Part shown: positions 1-10,865 of the stretch, one piece after another | Layout of the letters: every line of letters starts with the position of its first letter | Numbering within the stretch: the first letter of the stretch is position 1 | Assembly: GCA_013400975.1 (NCBI GenBank) | Contig: WBMZ01005338.1 | Location: forward strand, 1 to 64,000 | Origin: Atrichornis clamosus | Taxonomy: Eukaryota > Chordata > Aves > Passeriformes > Menuridae | Reading direction: 5' to 3' | Length of the DNA stretch: 64,000 nucleotides | Translations under genes and position numbers: made by a program | The notes under the pieces: model-generated | Seen by the model: the letters and a program-made list of their open reading frames with translations, nothing else | Told to the model about the DNA's origin: nothing | Databases searched by the model: none

Positions 1-216
1 CCGGCGCTCCCACCCCGCCCGGCCAAGCAGGTTGAGGCGCTGCCGGGCGCTGCAGGCGGGGGCTCCCTGCCAGCCCCACCTGCGGGCTGCGACCTGCGGG
101 GTGCGCCCGGCGCGCCGCCCCGGGCACCCTCCGTGCCGCGGAGGAGCGGGGGAGAGGGGACGTGCTGCGGCTGCGAGGCGGACGGGGGTCGCTAGCGAAG
201 TGATAGAAGGACTGAC
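1..216 (-). other. HGF: HGF intron 1, 5' part (continues off the left edge)
   Basis: On the minus strand the exon ends ...GGCAG and the intron begins GTCAGT (plus-strand 211-216), a good match to the 5' splice-site consensus. Nothing coding was recognised in the remaining 210 bases. The following HGF exons (PAN/apple domain, kringles, serine-protease-like domain) lie to the left, outside the window. Confidence 0.8.
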
Positions 217-292
217 CTGCCGCGGGGATGGCGGTGGGCAGCAGCAGCAGCTGGTGCAGCAGCAAGGCTGGCAGGAGGTGGGTGGCCCGCAT
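217..292 (-). CDS. HGF: HGF, first coding exon (signal peptide), partial gene
   Basis: Hepatocyte growth factor is the secreted ligand of the MET receptor tyrosine kinase, a mesenchyme-derived mitogen and motogen. This exon supplies only its signal peptide. Reading leftward from an ATG at 292-290, the protein begins MRATHLLPALLLHQ and continues through a run of four leucines to PTAIPAA. This matches human HGF, which from memory starts MWVTKLLPALLLQHV and has a LLLLPIAIP core. The exon carries 25 codons plus one base, so the intron is phase 1; the human exon also ends in phase 1 but has 29 codons, so about four codons are missing in the leucine-rich part. The start has a favourable CACC-ATG context and no ATG was seen in the 110 bases before it. 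The donor is CAG/GTCAGT. The adjacent CACNA2D1 gene in the same orientation supports the identity. Confidence 0.88.
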
Positions 293-398
293 GGTGCTGG
301 CGGCCCCCCCGGCGGCTGGCGGGGAGGAGAAGGGGAGATGGCTCCTCGGAAGGACCCCGTGCACTGCCGGTCACTAGAGGAGGCAGAGTGAGCCGAGC

Positions 399-410
399 TT
401 TTTATTGCGA
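399..410 (-). promoter_or_regulatory. HGF: TATA-like box next to a C/EBP-like motif, HGF core promoter
   Basis: On the minus strand the bases 410-399 read TCGCAATAAAAA. The AATAAAAA part resembles a TATA box and lies 107-114 bases before the HGF ATG. The overlapping TCGCAAT part (plus strand ATTGCGA) is a C/EBP half-site-like sequence. C/EBP control of the HGF core promoter is reported in mammals. Function here is inferred. Confidence 0.4.
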
Positions 411-534
411 TGAGCTAAGTTTGTTGTGTGATTAACTGGAAAGATCTGGGTCCCAACTCCCTCTTATGGTAAGAAACTGTTTAACAACATCCCCTCTCTG
501 CCTCCTCTTCTCCTCCCCTCCTCAGGAGCTGCCT

Positions 535-554
535 CCCCCCCCCCCCCCCCCCCN
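535..554. repeat. C19 homopolymer ending in an undetermined base (N)
   Basis: Nineteen C in a row (535-553) are followed by the only N noticed in the window, at 554. The HGF coding strand therefore has a G19 tract about 245 bases before the ATG. The true length is uncertain because the assembly could not resolve it. Confidence 0.9.
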
Positions 555-582
555 AACCAGCCCAGGGAGAGGGCTCCCACGG

Positions 583-650
583 CCTCATCCCTCCCTCCCT
601 CCTCTCTCTCGTCTCTCTCCTCTCTCCCTGCCTCTCTCCCTTAGACTCTC
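583..650. repeat. Pyrimidine-rich tract (CT/CCT-rich) in the HGF promoter
   Basis: Almost pure C and T on the plus strand with CTCTCT and CCTCCCT units, hence GA-rich on the HGF coding strand. Low-complexity sequence of a type common in GC-rich promoters. Confidence 0.8.
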
Positions 651-720
651 GGGAGGAGCAGCCGGGCCGGGCCGGGCTCCTCAACTCTTGCCTTGGGGCT
701 GGTGTCTCCTGCTGCACGGT

Positions 721-1734
721 TCCCTCACTGCCCCCATTGCCATTTCACCTGCAGCCAGAATAAACCTCCCCTTCCCTGCAGACATTTCCCTTCACAACGT
801 CCCACTTTCTCCACCTGCCCCTTGGCCTCGTCCCAAGGCAGCACCTTCATGCAAAACCACTTCAGTAGGGCTCTCCCACTCCATGGCTAATTTCCCTGTA
901 AGGAAACACCTTTCCTCCGACCTGCCCATTGCTGCCCCCAGCCACCAGCCTGGCCTTTCCATCAACCTCTTTGGCCATCTGACAAATGCCACTTCCCCAA
1001 AATTGCGGCCACTCTGGGGAATTTAAAGGTCAAGTATCAGCTGCTGGCATGGCTCCATGGAGACAAGCTCCAGTCCAAAGCGATGCCTGACCTTCCTCCT
1101 GTCTCAGGCAAAGTCATTGTAATTCTTCTCTTGCACTTCATTTTAACCTCATGGAAGCAATGACATTGGTTTTTGTTTAAAGTCATGAGACCGGCCTTCG
1201 TGACACACAAGTGTTCGAAAATAAACACTTGAGGAAAAGTTTAGCCTTAATTTAAACTGTTCCTTTCTCCCATGCACCCATCTACCATCTACAGCACGAG
1301 TGTGTGACAACAGCAGAAACTGTTTCCCTCCATTTTCCACAAATAAACCAGAGACCTACATGTGGCCCCATGCCATGTGAGTCAGAAAAATGTGTCTCCT
1401 TCTCCAGCCCAGACTCCTTTGCCCATATTGCTGATAAACACCTTTCAGTGAAACAGCTTTTCTTAAAGGTTCCCAATCCACAAATAACTCTTAATCAAGT
1501 ATTCCCAAGCTGTTTTTTTACCCAGTTTGTGCCCAGTGGCAAAACATAAAATTTCCATTTGGGAATTACTGCCTTACTAAGTGAAAGTAGGGGGACAAAA
1601 GTGATTTAAGAGAGAGTCCTTGAAGAAAATATTTTGAACATTTGGCATTACAGGGAAAACACATTTGTGTGAAAAAAACCCCCAAACTTTCTGTTGCAGA
1701 ATGAGCGTTATTTCTCGGGAGTTTAGTTGATTTC
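721..1734. other. HGF distal upstream region, no gene recognised
   Basis: Base composition falls from GC-rich to AT-rich across roughly 1,030. Short ORFs are present on both strands but none resembles a known protein, and those nearest the promoter read through low-complexity CT-rich sequence. HGF regulatory elements may lie here but none can be named with confidence. Confidence 0.6.
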
Positions 1735-1752
1735 TTTTTTTTTTTTTTTTTT
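1735..1752. repeat. T18 homopolymer (A18 on the HGF coding strand)
   Basis: Eighteen T in a row on the plus strand, 1,443 to 1,460 bases upstream of the HGF ATG. On the HGF coding strand it is an oligo-dA tract. In human a poly-dA element (DATE) in the HGF promoter represses transcription; whether this tract is its counterpart is inference. Confidence 0.9.
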
Positions 1753-4700
1753 GCCTGTCCTTGTTTTTCTCCCAAGAATTAAAGTTAATTTGTAGGAGTG
1801 TGTGAGGTACAACCTGAAAAACAGAACAGGTATTCCACTGGCTAAAGACCTTGTGTGGAATCCTTGTCCACTGCAAATGATAGAACATGGACATCTTGGG
1901 TTTTGCTTCTGGTTTTTTTTCTGCTAAAGAAAAAAGTATAAACTAAAATCAGCAAAAATAATCACAGCACCATGCTGAGCCCAAAATAGCCACATTCTGT
2001 GAACCAGATGTATTGGACTTGTTGTCCATGCATGTGTTGAGTGACCTTTTTTTTAGAGCACAGAATCATGCACCATTAAAGTCAAGTAGATTTTTTTGCC
2101 ACTGACTTCCCTGAGGGGAATATTTGGCCTGTATTCACATTTCTCCTGGATTTTAGGAAGATTACTGCTGTGTCTTTTGAGGACTTGGGTGCTCCTTAAT
2201 GGAGGAAATTTTTTGCTATATGGATTCCTATTTTTAATACATAGTCCTGTGGATTATTCATGATGTATCTCATTCTGTATGAGAGCTCAAGTCACGATCA
2301 TAGGCTTCTTTGGCTACATATTTTATGCTGAGCAGATGCAACTCCATGGTCCTGGTTCTCCATTTGACCAATTTCGGGCAGCTGCTGGAGGACACCTTGC
2401 CTTTTACATAAGCAATATATGTCTCCCCTCAGTGGGTACCAGGGCACATGGAGCAGCGGGTCAGTTACAAAAGGTACATTAGAAAGGGAAAGATCCTATA
2501 GATTCTGTATTCAGGTGTTCTACTTGTAGGCAGTCAAGACAAAGATTTGCATCTGGATCTGTGAAATGAAAATGCTCTTTGGTGCTGCATCATATACTGC
2601 GAAATGTAGTGTGATCCTTTTTCTGTCTTTTTGCCCCATATATTTTACAACTGAAGCGTAATATTTTAGTTCAGTTCATTCAAATTTTACCTGGAAATGA
2701 ATTTCAATATGGAGGAAGGCTGCAAAAGTTGCATTTCATGCTTAAGTTTTCAGAAAGAATTCCATGTTAAGATTCAGTCTGCACATAGAGTAACTACAAT
2801 TTTAACTATAATATTAAAAAGTAATATATTTTATGCAAAAACATTATGTTTTCTGACCTATAAATCTCTTCCTCTTTTTCTGTTTTTGGGGCTTATCTGA
2901 GAGTGGGGGTTTTTGGGTTGTTGGGTTTTTTGATTTTTTTTTTTTTCCTATTTTTTTTGGCTGCTATACAAACTTGCCTTGATAACCTGGCTTTCAAATC
3001 AGTGTAGCTCTGTGTTAGGAAAGTAGCATAACATTTCTGTAGAAGTTATCTTAAAAGAAAAGAGTTACTGCACACTTTACCAAAGATGTATTTGCTCTGG
3101 ACTGTCTACATGAGTGAAAAAGTTTGAAAAACTTTATTTTGGTTGGAAAAGTAAGCAGACATGACCAAACACATAGAAACTGCTATTTTTATATTCTCTT
3201 TTCTGACCATAACCACAGTTGAATCTGTTTTTCAGATGTAACTTGCTATTCAAAAATGCCTTTTATTCACAGTTTGGGGAGGAATCTTTACATGTGTACA
3301 GAGTAATACTAAATCACAATTAGCTTTAAAGGAAGCTTTTCTAAATGAATCAGGATCCGTCATCTGAATCACCTCTTTTGCTCTAAATAAACCTTTTTTA
3401 CTTCTTGATTTATCTGGTATAAGTAACACTGTTAAAGTCCTATTGGATAATAAGGCAAATAAAATAAGCAAGTGCTTGTAGTAATTATTGTTCCACACAG
3501 AGTTGATCAATGAAAAAGTCTCAGGCTGCCTGAGTAGTTTAAACCAAGCAATTGTGCTCCACGTTTCAAGCATGATTAAGTTTTATTGTCTTTTTTAATA
3601 AACTGGTCTTGAGGCTAGGAAGAGAAAAGATTGAGGTATGGACCGCAAGATTTGACAGTGCTGGGAAGGGTTTAAGCAGAGCTACAGCACATAACAGGTA
3701 TCAACACTTGCTGAGGCACCTCAGCCAGAGCCCCAGCTCTGGGGACACGGGGTACCTTGCAACCTAATCCCCACACCATCTTTGTGCCTAAAGAAAAAGG
3801 GAATTAAGGTGTGAAAAATGCGAAAGGAGCATGGTAACAAGATCCATGCACAGGGATTAATGTCCAGTTGAAAGCAAAGGCACAGAAACTTCACGGTCTG
3901 CTGTTTTAGATTCAATCTCAAGGGCTTTGCGTGTCATCATACTAAATGCTGCAGACCTGAACTCCATGCAGTGAAACAGGAGAGTGTGGCACCTCAGGTG
4001 AGGCTTCTTGTTGATTCCCCACCAGGGAAACCCAAGAATGAAGACGAGCTCCAAAATGACTTGGTTGTGCTTGGTGCAACCCATTAAAATTCACATGTGT
4101 TCATAATAATCAAACATTCATAATTCACAACTCTTCCCACACCCAGATTCCCAGATGTTCAGACCTGCTTCCTAAACCCTAACCAGGTAATCCAGCATTC
4201 ATCCCTGCAGTCAGTTAATAGTATAAACCCTTATGGTTTTCCTGTGTGAAAGGTATTATAACTCTTTTCACATGTATGTTGTACTCTAACTAGGAAGACT
4301 TAAGATGACTAACAGGACTATTTTAAAATTCTAGTGTAAAAGTAATTTAAGACATTTGCAGAATGGTACCCAAGGGCAGCACGTGATAATACAGCCCTTC
4401 AGAAATTACTGTTTCCAATATTTGTGGGGGGGAAAAAAAAGCAGAAAAAAGAAAAATATGAGAATATATACAGCATATTGTTATTAGCAGGGAATATCTG
4501 TTCAAATTTTATCTGATTAAAATTTAGATATTTCGACACCTAAATGTTTTATCTACAGGGAGATGTGCATGCAAGACTACTACTTTCATTAAAATATGCA
4601 ATAATATTCATTTGAAGTGTTGGGGAATGTGCTACACTATGGTTATGTGGTTTTTGAAACACAAAAAATGCCTCAGTCAACTCAGAAAAATTTTGTTCCT

Positions 4701-5860
4701 GTATGTAATCAGAGTTTAGGTATATTGACAGAGGATGCTAAACTTCTTGTTTATTTGTTTTTTCTCTTCTATTAGTGTCTGCAGTGCCAAGAAAGTCTGG
4801 AAAGAATAAACATAATTGATAGTACTGGTAAATAGATTCTAATGTACTTTGTATTACTCAAGGCCTAATTTGAACTGCAAACCCATTACAATAGCTTTTT
4901 ATTTATTTTTTTTAGTGCAAGAATGTAAGAAAAAATGAACCTCTCTTTGACCTTGGTCTGCTAGAATTAAGTTGTGGTACTGGCCTTTGGAAAAAAAACA
5001 GAAGCTGAATATATTTGATATGAAGCAACAGTCCCATAAACCCTTCATTTACATGCCATAGTTAAAGTTATATCTGTGAGGATAGTTACTTTCTATTCTA
5101 TTTAACCATTAAAATATGCATCCCTTTGTGCTTCTTCATAAGTGTTTCATTTTTAGCAAATAAATAGTTTTTTCATGCTTGTTAGAAGATATATTCTCTA
5201 AGACAAAGTATTCTGAAAATAGGAGCTTTGACCAATTTCATCTGTGGTAATCACTCAAGTCTTCAGATTTCTTTCTTTCCAGATTTTTTGATTCAGAAAG
5301 CCTTCATTCCTTTGCATATTTAGGTAAAATACAAAGCTTAACCAGGATCAAGAAAATCTACATTTGTATATGTACTTTTAGGTACATTTAGACTTCTTTA
5401 TTGTGGAAAAACTTGAAAATATCAATCCAAAATATTCAACCACTAAGAAAATCTCCAAATCACATGGTTTTTAGAATTACCTGTCTTTTAAAGCAGTTTC
5501 GTGATATAGTGCCTGAGGTAAGGTGTGTATATATGTCATTTGGACAGTATAATCTTTTTATATGTACAGATAATTTACCCCTTCTCCTGCATTTTTTTAT
5601 GTCAGTGAAAACCAAGAGTCTATTTAAGTAAAACCACTGAACATCCCAGGTTGAATATTTTTTTTCATTTAACTGGCTAAACCATAAAATTGAGGATAGT
5701 TTTTCTAAGATCTTTTTTACATGTCAAATCCCAAACTGGAACTGGAGAACAGTTTTTGCATTTCCATGAGCATTTTTAATATTTGGTAATTGCATCTATT
5801 TCAAAAATATAATAAACTTTTGAAGGATTTCAAACCAGGACATAGTTTTTACTTAGAAGT

Positions 5861-5885
5861 AAAAAAAAAAAAAAAAAAAAAAAAA
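5861..5885. repeat. A25 homopolymer followed by an AAC-rich run
   Basis: Twenty-five A in a row followed by CAAACAACAAC units to about 5,910. No retrogene body or target duplication was recognised beside it, so it is called a simple repeat rather than a retroposed tail. Confidence 0.85.
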
Positions 5886-8272
5886 CAAACAACAACAAAA
5901 ACCAATAAAAGTATTGTAGAAGTGTACAATAAAAAAATCCAAAACCCCAAAAATTATTTCCAGGAAAATTTCGACCAAAGCAATGCAGAGATGTTAATGC
6001 AAGCCCATGTACTGGTTTGTTCAACTTAAATGTGTGCTTTTAAATTGGGAAAAGTTTACAACAGGTTCTCTATTCATAGAGGAGGTAAAATGGTATCAGA
6101 AAGCAAAGGATCTTTATCTTCTAATATGATTATTCTGTAAAAAAACCCTCATTGTCAGATATGCTGAGAAAACACTACCAAAACTGATGCTGAGAGACCA
6201 GCTACAAAAAAAAGTAACATACAGTAGAGTAATAAAAATTAGGTATTGCTATAAAAATACTGTTAAAATCTCAGACTGGTGTAAATTTTAAAAAGTATTT
6301 TCAATAAGTTTAGAATACAAAATAATAAAATTAAACTGGTCTTTGACTGTGGACTGTACACTGTGGAATAACTTCAGCAATTCAAAAATCCAGAGACAAA
6401 AGCATTAGCTCTTTGAATTCCAGAGACTGAAGACTTCCAGAACTTGCTGTCAAGAGTAAATTCTCTAGTATTTCATATCAAAGAGGAGAATTTCTATCTA
6501 GGGTGCTGTTAAAGATTTTAGAAAGAAACCTAAATGGGAATTCATCAGTTTCCTAGCAGTCTCTCAGACCTGAGGACATATTAATAACAGCTCAGAAAAA
6601 AACACAAACAAAAAAGAACTCACAATTCATGGCCATAAAGTACTGATCTTTCCTGGTTTAAGGTTTGTAACCCCAGAGACAGAAAGCTTGCCAAGATATC
6701 AGAAAAGATGCTACCAAAGGAAAAATCTCAGCTTGACTTCTTTTCAAGAACAAGCTTAGGGTACTTTATTTGAATCAAAGTCTCCTTGTTTGGGATATGA
6801 GCTTTGTAATGCAGCTACTGGAAAATAGTCAAGTAGGGAAAAGGGATGTGTGGCTGCAGAATCAGGACAAGAACTCTCAGGGGAAGACTAGGGCAAACTT
6901 TTATTTTTCTCTGCTGTGTCATTTCTTTATATCCTAAAGAAAAACCTTTTCTCAGCCCAGTTTTCTTCCCTAAGGTCTTACCACTGGTATTGCAATTCTG
7001 GTACTGAAATGATGCTGATAACAGTGTGATTGCTCTACATTTGCTGTGCTAATAAAGCATATGCACTTCTCCATGCTATTTTTAATATTCTGTACCTCAA
7101 CATTATGGTATCTAGTTTTACAAAGTCCCCAATCCCCATATTTCATAGAGATGAACTGTTGCCAAGCTTTTTTTTCTACAGGTGAAATTTGAGCATGGAT
7201 GATTAGTCTTCACTGCACATTAAACAATGACAGAGTATATTCTTGCCTTAGCATATTCTTCTGCTGAGGATTTTGCTACCAACTTCTGCAGCAAAAATAA
7301 GATTGAAGGAGAATTTGGATGTCTATGGGCTGAAGTTACAATTCTAAAGCTGTCTGCAGCTTTGCTGAACTTTCATGAAGTTTTGATTCCGTTCTTTACA
7401 TCAAAAATTAAATTTACCAATTAAAATGTTTTTGAATTTGGAACACTACTGCTAAGCAAGCTGGTACGATGGCCTATTTCAATATTTTTTAATGAGATGG
7501 TTAAATAAGTTTTTCATATCGGTAAAATCAGATTTATATATGTAAACATAAAGCAAAAAATACACTTCAAATAGTGGCATAGAAAAAACTATGGAAAAGA
7601 TGTTTGGTTTTTTTTCTCTGCTGCATAGCAGTTGTGCTGTACCCCAAACTAAAACACATTATTTATGACTTTGCGTTATTACTGAAAGTTTTGTTGAAAT
7701 CTTTCTTAAAATAGTGATATACAGATTAATATTCACTGCATCTAACTCCCCAGATCAGTAAAACTGGTTTTTATTTTAAGAATCTGCAGATCAGGTTGAG
7801 GGACAAGTCCACATAGACAAGAAATTTTATCTGACACTAATCAATGAAGGTCGTCTAGGGAAAAATATAAAAACAGAACAAGTTTGCAATGATATTTCCT
7901 TAGAATGTTTTCCAACCTGCCAATATTTGATGGTCATCCGACTTTTGGTGCTATGAAATTAATTATCTTCCCAGTGATTTATTAAATTTTTCTCTCTCTA
8001 TGCAGCTCACCAAAATTCCCATGTAAACAACTAAGCAAAAATATGAGATGAATCAACTGAGCAAGGGATTTTCAAATATATAGTTTTGTGAGTTTCTTTT
8101 TTCTTCTGGTACAAAATATTTCACATATAAAACCCTGTCAAAAAATAGCCTTCTTTCATATAATAGGGAACAATGAATATTCAATGTTGCGATATTATTA
8201 CTTTTTCTTACGAAGAAAAAAACGCCAAACCAAACCAAATGCCAATAACCCTGCTGTCCTTTACTTGTTTTT

Positions 8273-8321
8273 CATGTAAACCCTTGAATAAACAATACAT
8301 GTAAACCTTGAATAAGCAATT
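8273..8321. repeat. Imperfect tandem duplication, period 25
   Basis: CATGTAAACCCTTGAATAA at 8,273 recurs with a one-base loss as CATGTAAACCTTGAATAA at 8,298. Two copies only. Confidence 0.75.
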
Positions 8322-8906
8322 TTTAATAAGGAAGTAAAACCATCAATACAGAAAATATGCAGATTAACATACCACATATGTGATTAGCTATTTTTTTACC
8401 ATTCCAATGTATTTCTTCATTTACTCCCAATAGATAAACCAATGTGGTTTCAATTCATATATTAAAGAGCGATGGTAACAGTCTTTATTTTTGTCTGAGA
8501 TTATTTTATGCACATGTCCTTCAGTTATGGAAACACTTAGATAAACCACTGATAATATGCATTCAGCACCCATAGGAAATACAGGGGTATGTCACTCAGT
8601 TTGAGATGAACAGCTTTTAAACTATTTTTCTTGTATTTGTTTCCCAAGATTAAAATAGCAAGCACACTGTTGATAATTAATCTGTATTTTATTACAAGAA
8701 TGTTTGATATAGTCCTATTGAAAGGAGTGGTGTAGAAAGCTGGCTCTGTATCTGGAAATAATTTTCCAATTTTTAACAGGAGGCATAGTTAACCAAAATG
8801 TTGAAATCTGTATATCATATTTTTTAAAAACTTTGAGTGCCACTTGCTCTGGTAAACCACTTATATGCCTCATTGACATTAGCTAACAGTGTACATGGAC
8901 TTTAAT

Positions 8907-9103
8907 ATTTTCTTTCTTTTCTTTCTTTTTCTTTCTCTTCTCTCTTTCTTTCTCATTCATTCTCCTTTTCTCTTTCTCTCACTTCTTCATCTTCCTCTAT
9001 CTTTCTCTATCTCTTTCTTTCTCTCTCCATCAGCATCTATCTTTAACTTTCTCATTCTCTTTCTGTTTTTCTTTCCTGCCCTCTTTTTCACTTTCTCTCT
9101 TTC
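8907..9103. repeat. Pyrimidine tract of about 195 bases, degenerate CTTT/CT repeat
   Basis: The plus strand is almost wholly C and T, built of TTTC, CTTT and CTCT units, with scattered purines breaking it mainly after 8,953. It looks like an old, mutated (CTTT)n microsatellite. The F/L/S-rich reading frame across it is an artefact of composition. Confidence 0.9.
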
Positions 9104-10599
9104 AAAAGTTTTATTGAAACCCCACAGTCTTCCTGGGTACTGTCAATTTAAAAATACAGTTACATGGGCTAAGATTTATGAATTAAATTTTGGCCAATGA
9201 AAAAAGCACTAGAAGAAAAGTTTACAAGAAGGAAATTAACAAAGTATCACGACTCTGAGGCAAAATTTAGGGACTACAATTCCAGAGAGTAGGCATTTTA
9301 GGTGACGTACTGAGATGTGCCTACTGCCATCCTGTCCATGGTCTTCTTTCCTGACTCCTGATACCAGAATGACTGCTGAAATACAGTTGCAATTAAACCA
9401 AAGATACCTCTCTGCAGTGGATTTTCAAAGATACTTTTTCAGGAGGTAGAAGATTACTAATAGCTTGGAATGTTCTATAACATAAGTGTATCCACCTAGT
9501 GCAGATAAAGTACCAGCACTATTAACAGCAGGCTCTTCGAAGGTGGAGCTTGAACAGCAGAAATCAACTTTTCTACTGATCACAAAGATCACATCTGAAT
9601 TATATAAACTGGTTGTTGTTCTGTGTGACACATTTAAAGAGGTTATAAAATATGCTCCTAATCCTTGGTTTTCTCCCGTTTATATCTATGGGACTACTCA
9701 TAGTTTTAGGCACTTATTCAAAAGAACTTTCTTGGTCCTAGGTATGTGGGACTATTTTTTTGAAAATGGAGAAGGTGCTGCAAAGGACATTGACTCCAAA
9801 ACAACTTACAAACTAGGGATAAAAAACTCACAAAGTTTCATCCTGAGTCAAAACATACACAAAATAAAGATAAAATATAAATATCTGTGTTCTAAAATCA
9901 AGTCTGAATGAACAGCTAGGTTTTTTTTATGAAATTCAGAGAATGTCAGGATGGAAAAATACACATTCAGACTGAAAATCATAGGTCATCTGGCCAGCAA
10001 AAATTCCAGTGAAGTAGCAATCATGGTGAAACAAGTATTCAATCAAACATGACATAACTGCAACAGGAAGGAAAACAATTTTTCATCAGTGCATCACACT
10101 GTTTAAACCAAGACTGATCACATACTCGATGAATATGAAGACAATGACACAACCTTTTTAGTAGGTAAAAATATCTGCAGTCAAGCAGGAACAACAACTG
10201 CAGCACAGGGATAAAGCAGCTTGTTTATACATTTTGTTAAATGAATAAATAGAGCACAAATATTCTGTTTTAAATAAAAGAACCACTGTGTCATTTCTAA
10301 ATATATTAAGTCAGTGAGAAAAAAAGCATAGCCACAATAGTCTGTAAAAAAAGTTCCACTTAACATGTCTAAGTAATAAATGCAGATGTACCATCTGTGT
10401 TTGGAATGGAAGGTTGCCTACCCGCAAATCCATTTTAAAAGACATTTTTATATATACACCAGGGAACCAAAAGAGAAAATAAGGAACATAAGAAAACTTT
10501 CAGATATATTCTAGAGTCCAGGAAGTATATAAAAATATTACTAGAAGAGAGGCAAATGATTACACCTATGATTCTACCATAAATAGATAGGAAAATACG

Positions 10600-10865
10600 T
10601 ATTTCTGCTTGTCACACTGTATTTATGCGATGTTATACCCGATATTTCCTACACGTTTCTGCCTTGTAGTCCTCCAGCCTTGCCAAAGGAAGCCCAGCTC
10701 CCTGTGTGCGCGTCTCCTCCTGAGAACACCCCTGCTTGTCGCGGAGCTGCCCTCAGGTGCCTGTCGCATGCTGCAGCAGCCAGCTGTGCTGGGGGGTTCC
10801 GTGGCGGGCTGCGCTAAGCACACACACCGTTCTGCCACGCAGCACGTGCTGGCTGGCCACAAACG
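10600..10865. promoter_or_regulatory. Isolated CpG-rich patch, candidate enhancer or inserted element
   Basis: A stretch of about 260 bases with clearly raised GC and roughly a dozen CpG, including GTGCGCGTC, GTCGCGG and GTGGCGGGCTGCGCT, set in AT-rich, CpG-poor DNA. It contains an E-box-like GCACGTGC at about 10,841-10,848. Overlapping frames are open on both strands, as expected for GC-rich sequence. It could be a small unmethylated regulatory island or a fragment of a GC-rich transposable element; the sequence alone does not decide. Confidence 0.4.

Larger units (their letters stand above)
1..400. promoter_or_regulatory. HGF: CpG island over HGF exon 1
   Basis: The first 400 bases are very GC-rich and dense in CpG, in sharp contrast to the AT-rich sequence that follows from about 1,030 onwards. 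The island spans the start of HGF intron 1, the first coding exon and the 5' UTR. It is cut by the left window edge, so its full length is unknown. A CpG island at this place is the usual mark of a vertebrate promoter and first exon. The boundary was judged by eye; GC-rich but CpG-poorer sequence continues to about 720. Confidence 0.85.
293..720 (-). promoter_or_regulatory. HGF: HGF 5' UTR and proximal promoter
   Basis: Sequence immediately upstream (to the right) of the HGF start codon. About 293-375 is the likely 5' UTR, GC-rich with a G7 run on the coding strand and no upstream ATG. A TATA-like box at 399-406 would place transcription start near 370-380. Further upstream are a purine-rich (coding strand) stretch, the poly-G tract at 535-553 and a GA-rich stretch at 583-650. 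The transcription start is inferred from the TATA-like element; the human 5' UTR is somewhat longer, so a start further upstream is possible. Confidence 0.6.
1753..8906. other. Intergenic DNA, AT-rich, no gene recognised
   Basis: No ORF longer than about 110 codons and none resembling a known family. The visible structure is simple: T-rich sequence near 2,910-2,960, an A25 tract at 5,861-5,885, and a short imperfect tandem duplication at 8,273-8,321. No CR1 fragment or CpG-dense patch was noticed. Confidence 0.6.

Noticed and set aside
192..374. Minus-strand frame overlapping HGF exon 1
   Set aside because: It starts at a GTG, not an ATG, and is a different frame from the signal peptide; the HGF frame from 292 has homology and a matching splice donor.
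466..1026. Open frame of 186 codons on the plus strand beside the HGF promoter
   Set aside because: It runs through the C19 tract, the N and CT-rich low complexity; proline- and serine-rich translation reflects composition and no family is recognisable.
5861..5910. A25 tract as the tail of a processed pseudogene
   Set aside because: No gene-like sequence on the 5' side and no target-site duplication seen.
8889..9200. 103-codon ORF over the pyrimidine tract
   Set aside because: Pure product of the CTTT/CT repeat (phenylalanine, leucine, serine).
9486..9911. 141-codon plus-strand ORF
   Set aside because: No recognisable homology, no promoter or splice context, and the length is near what chance gives for the longest frame in 64 kb of AT-rich DNA.
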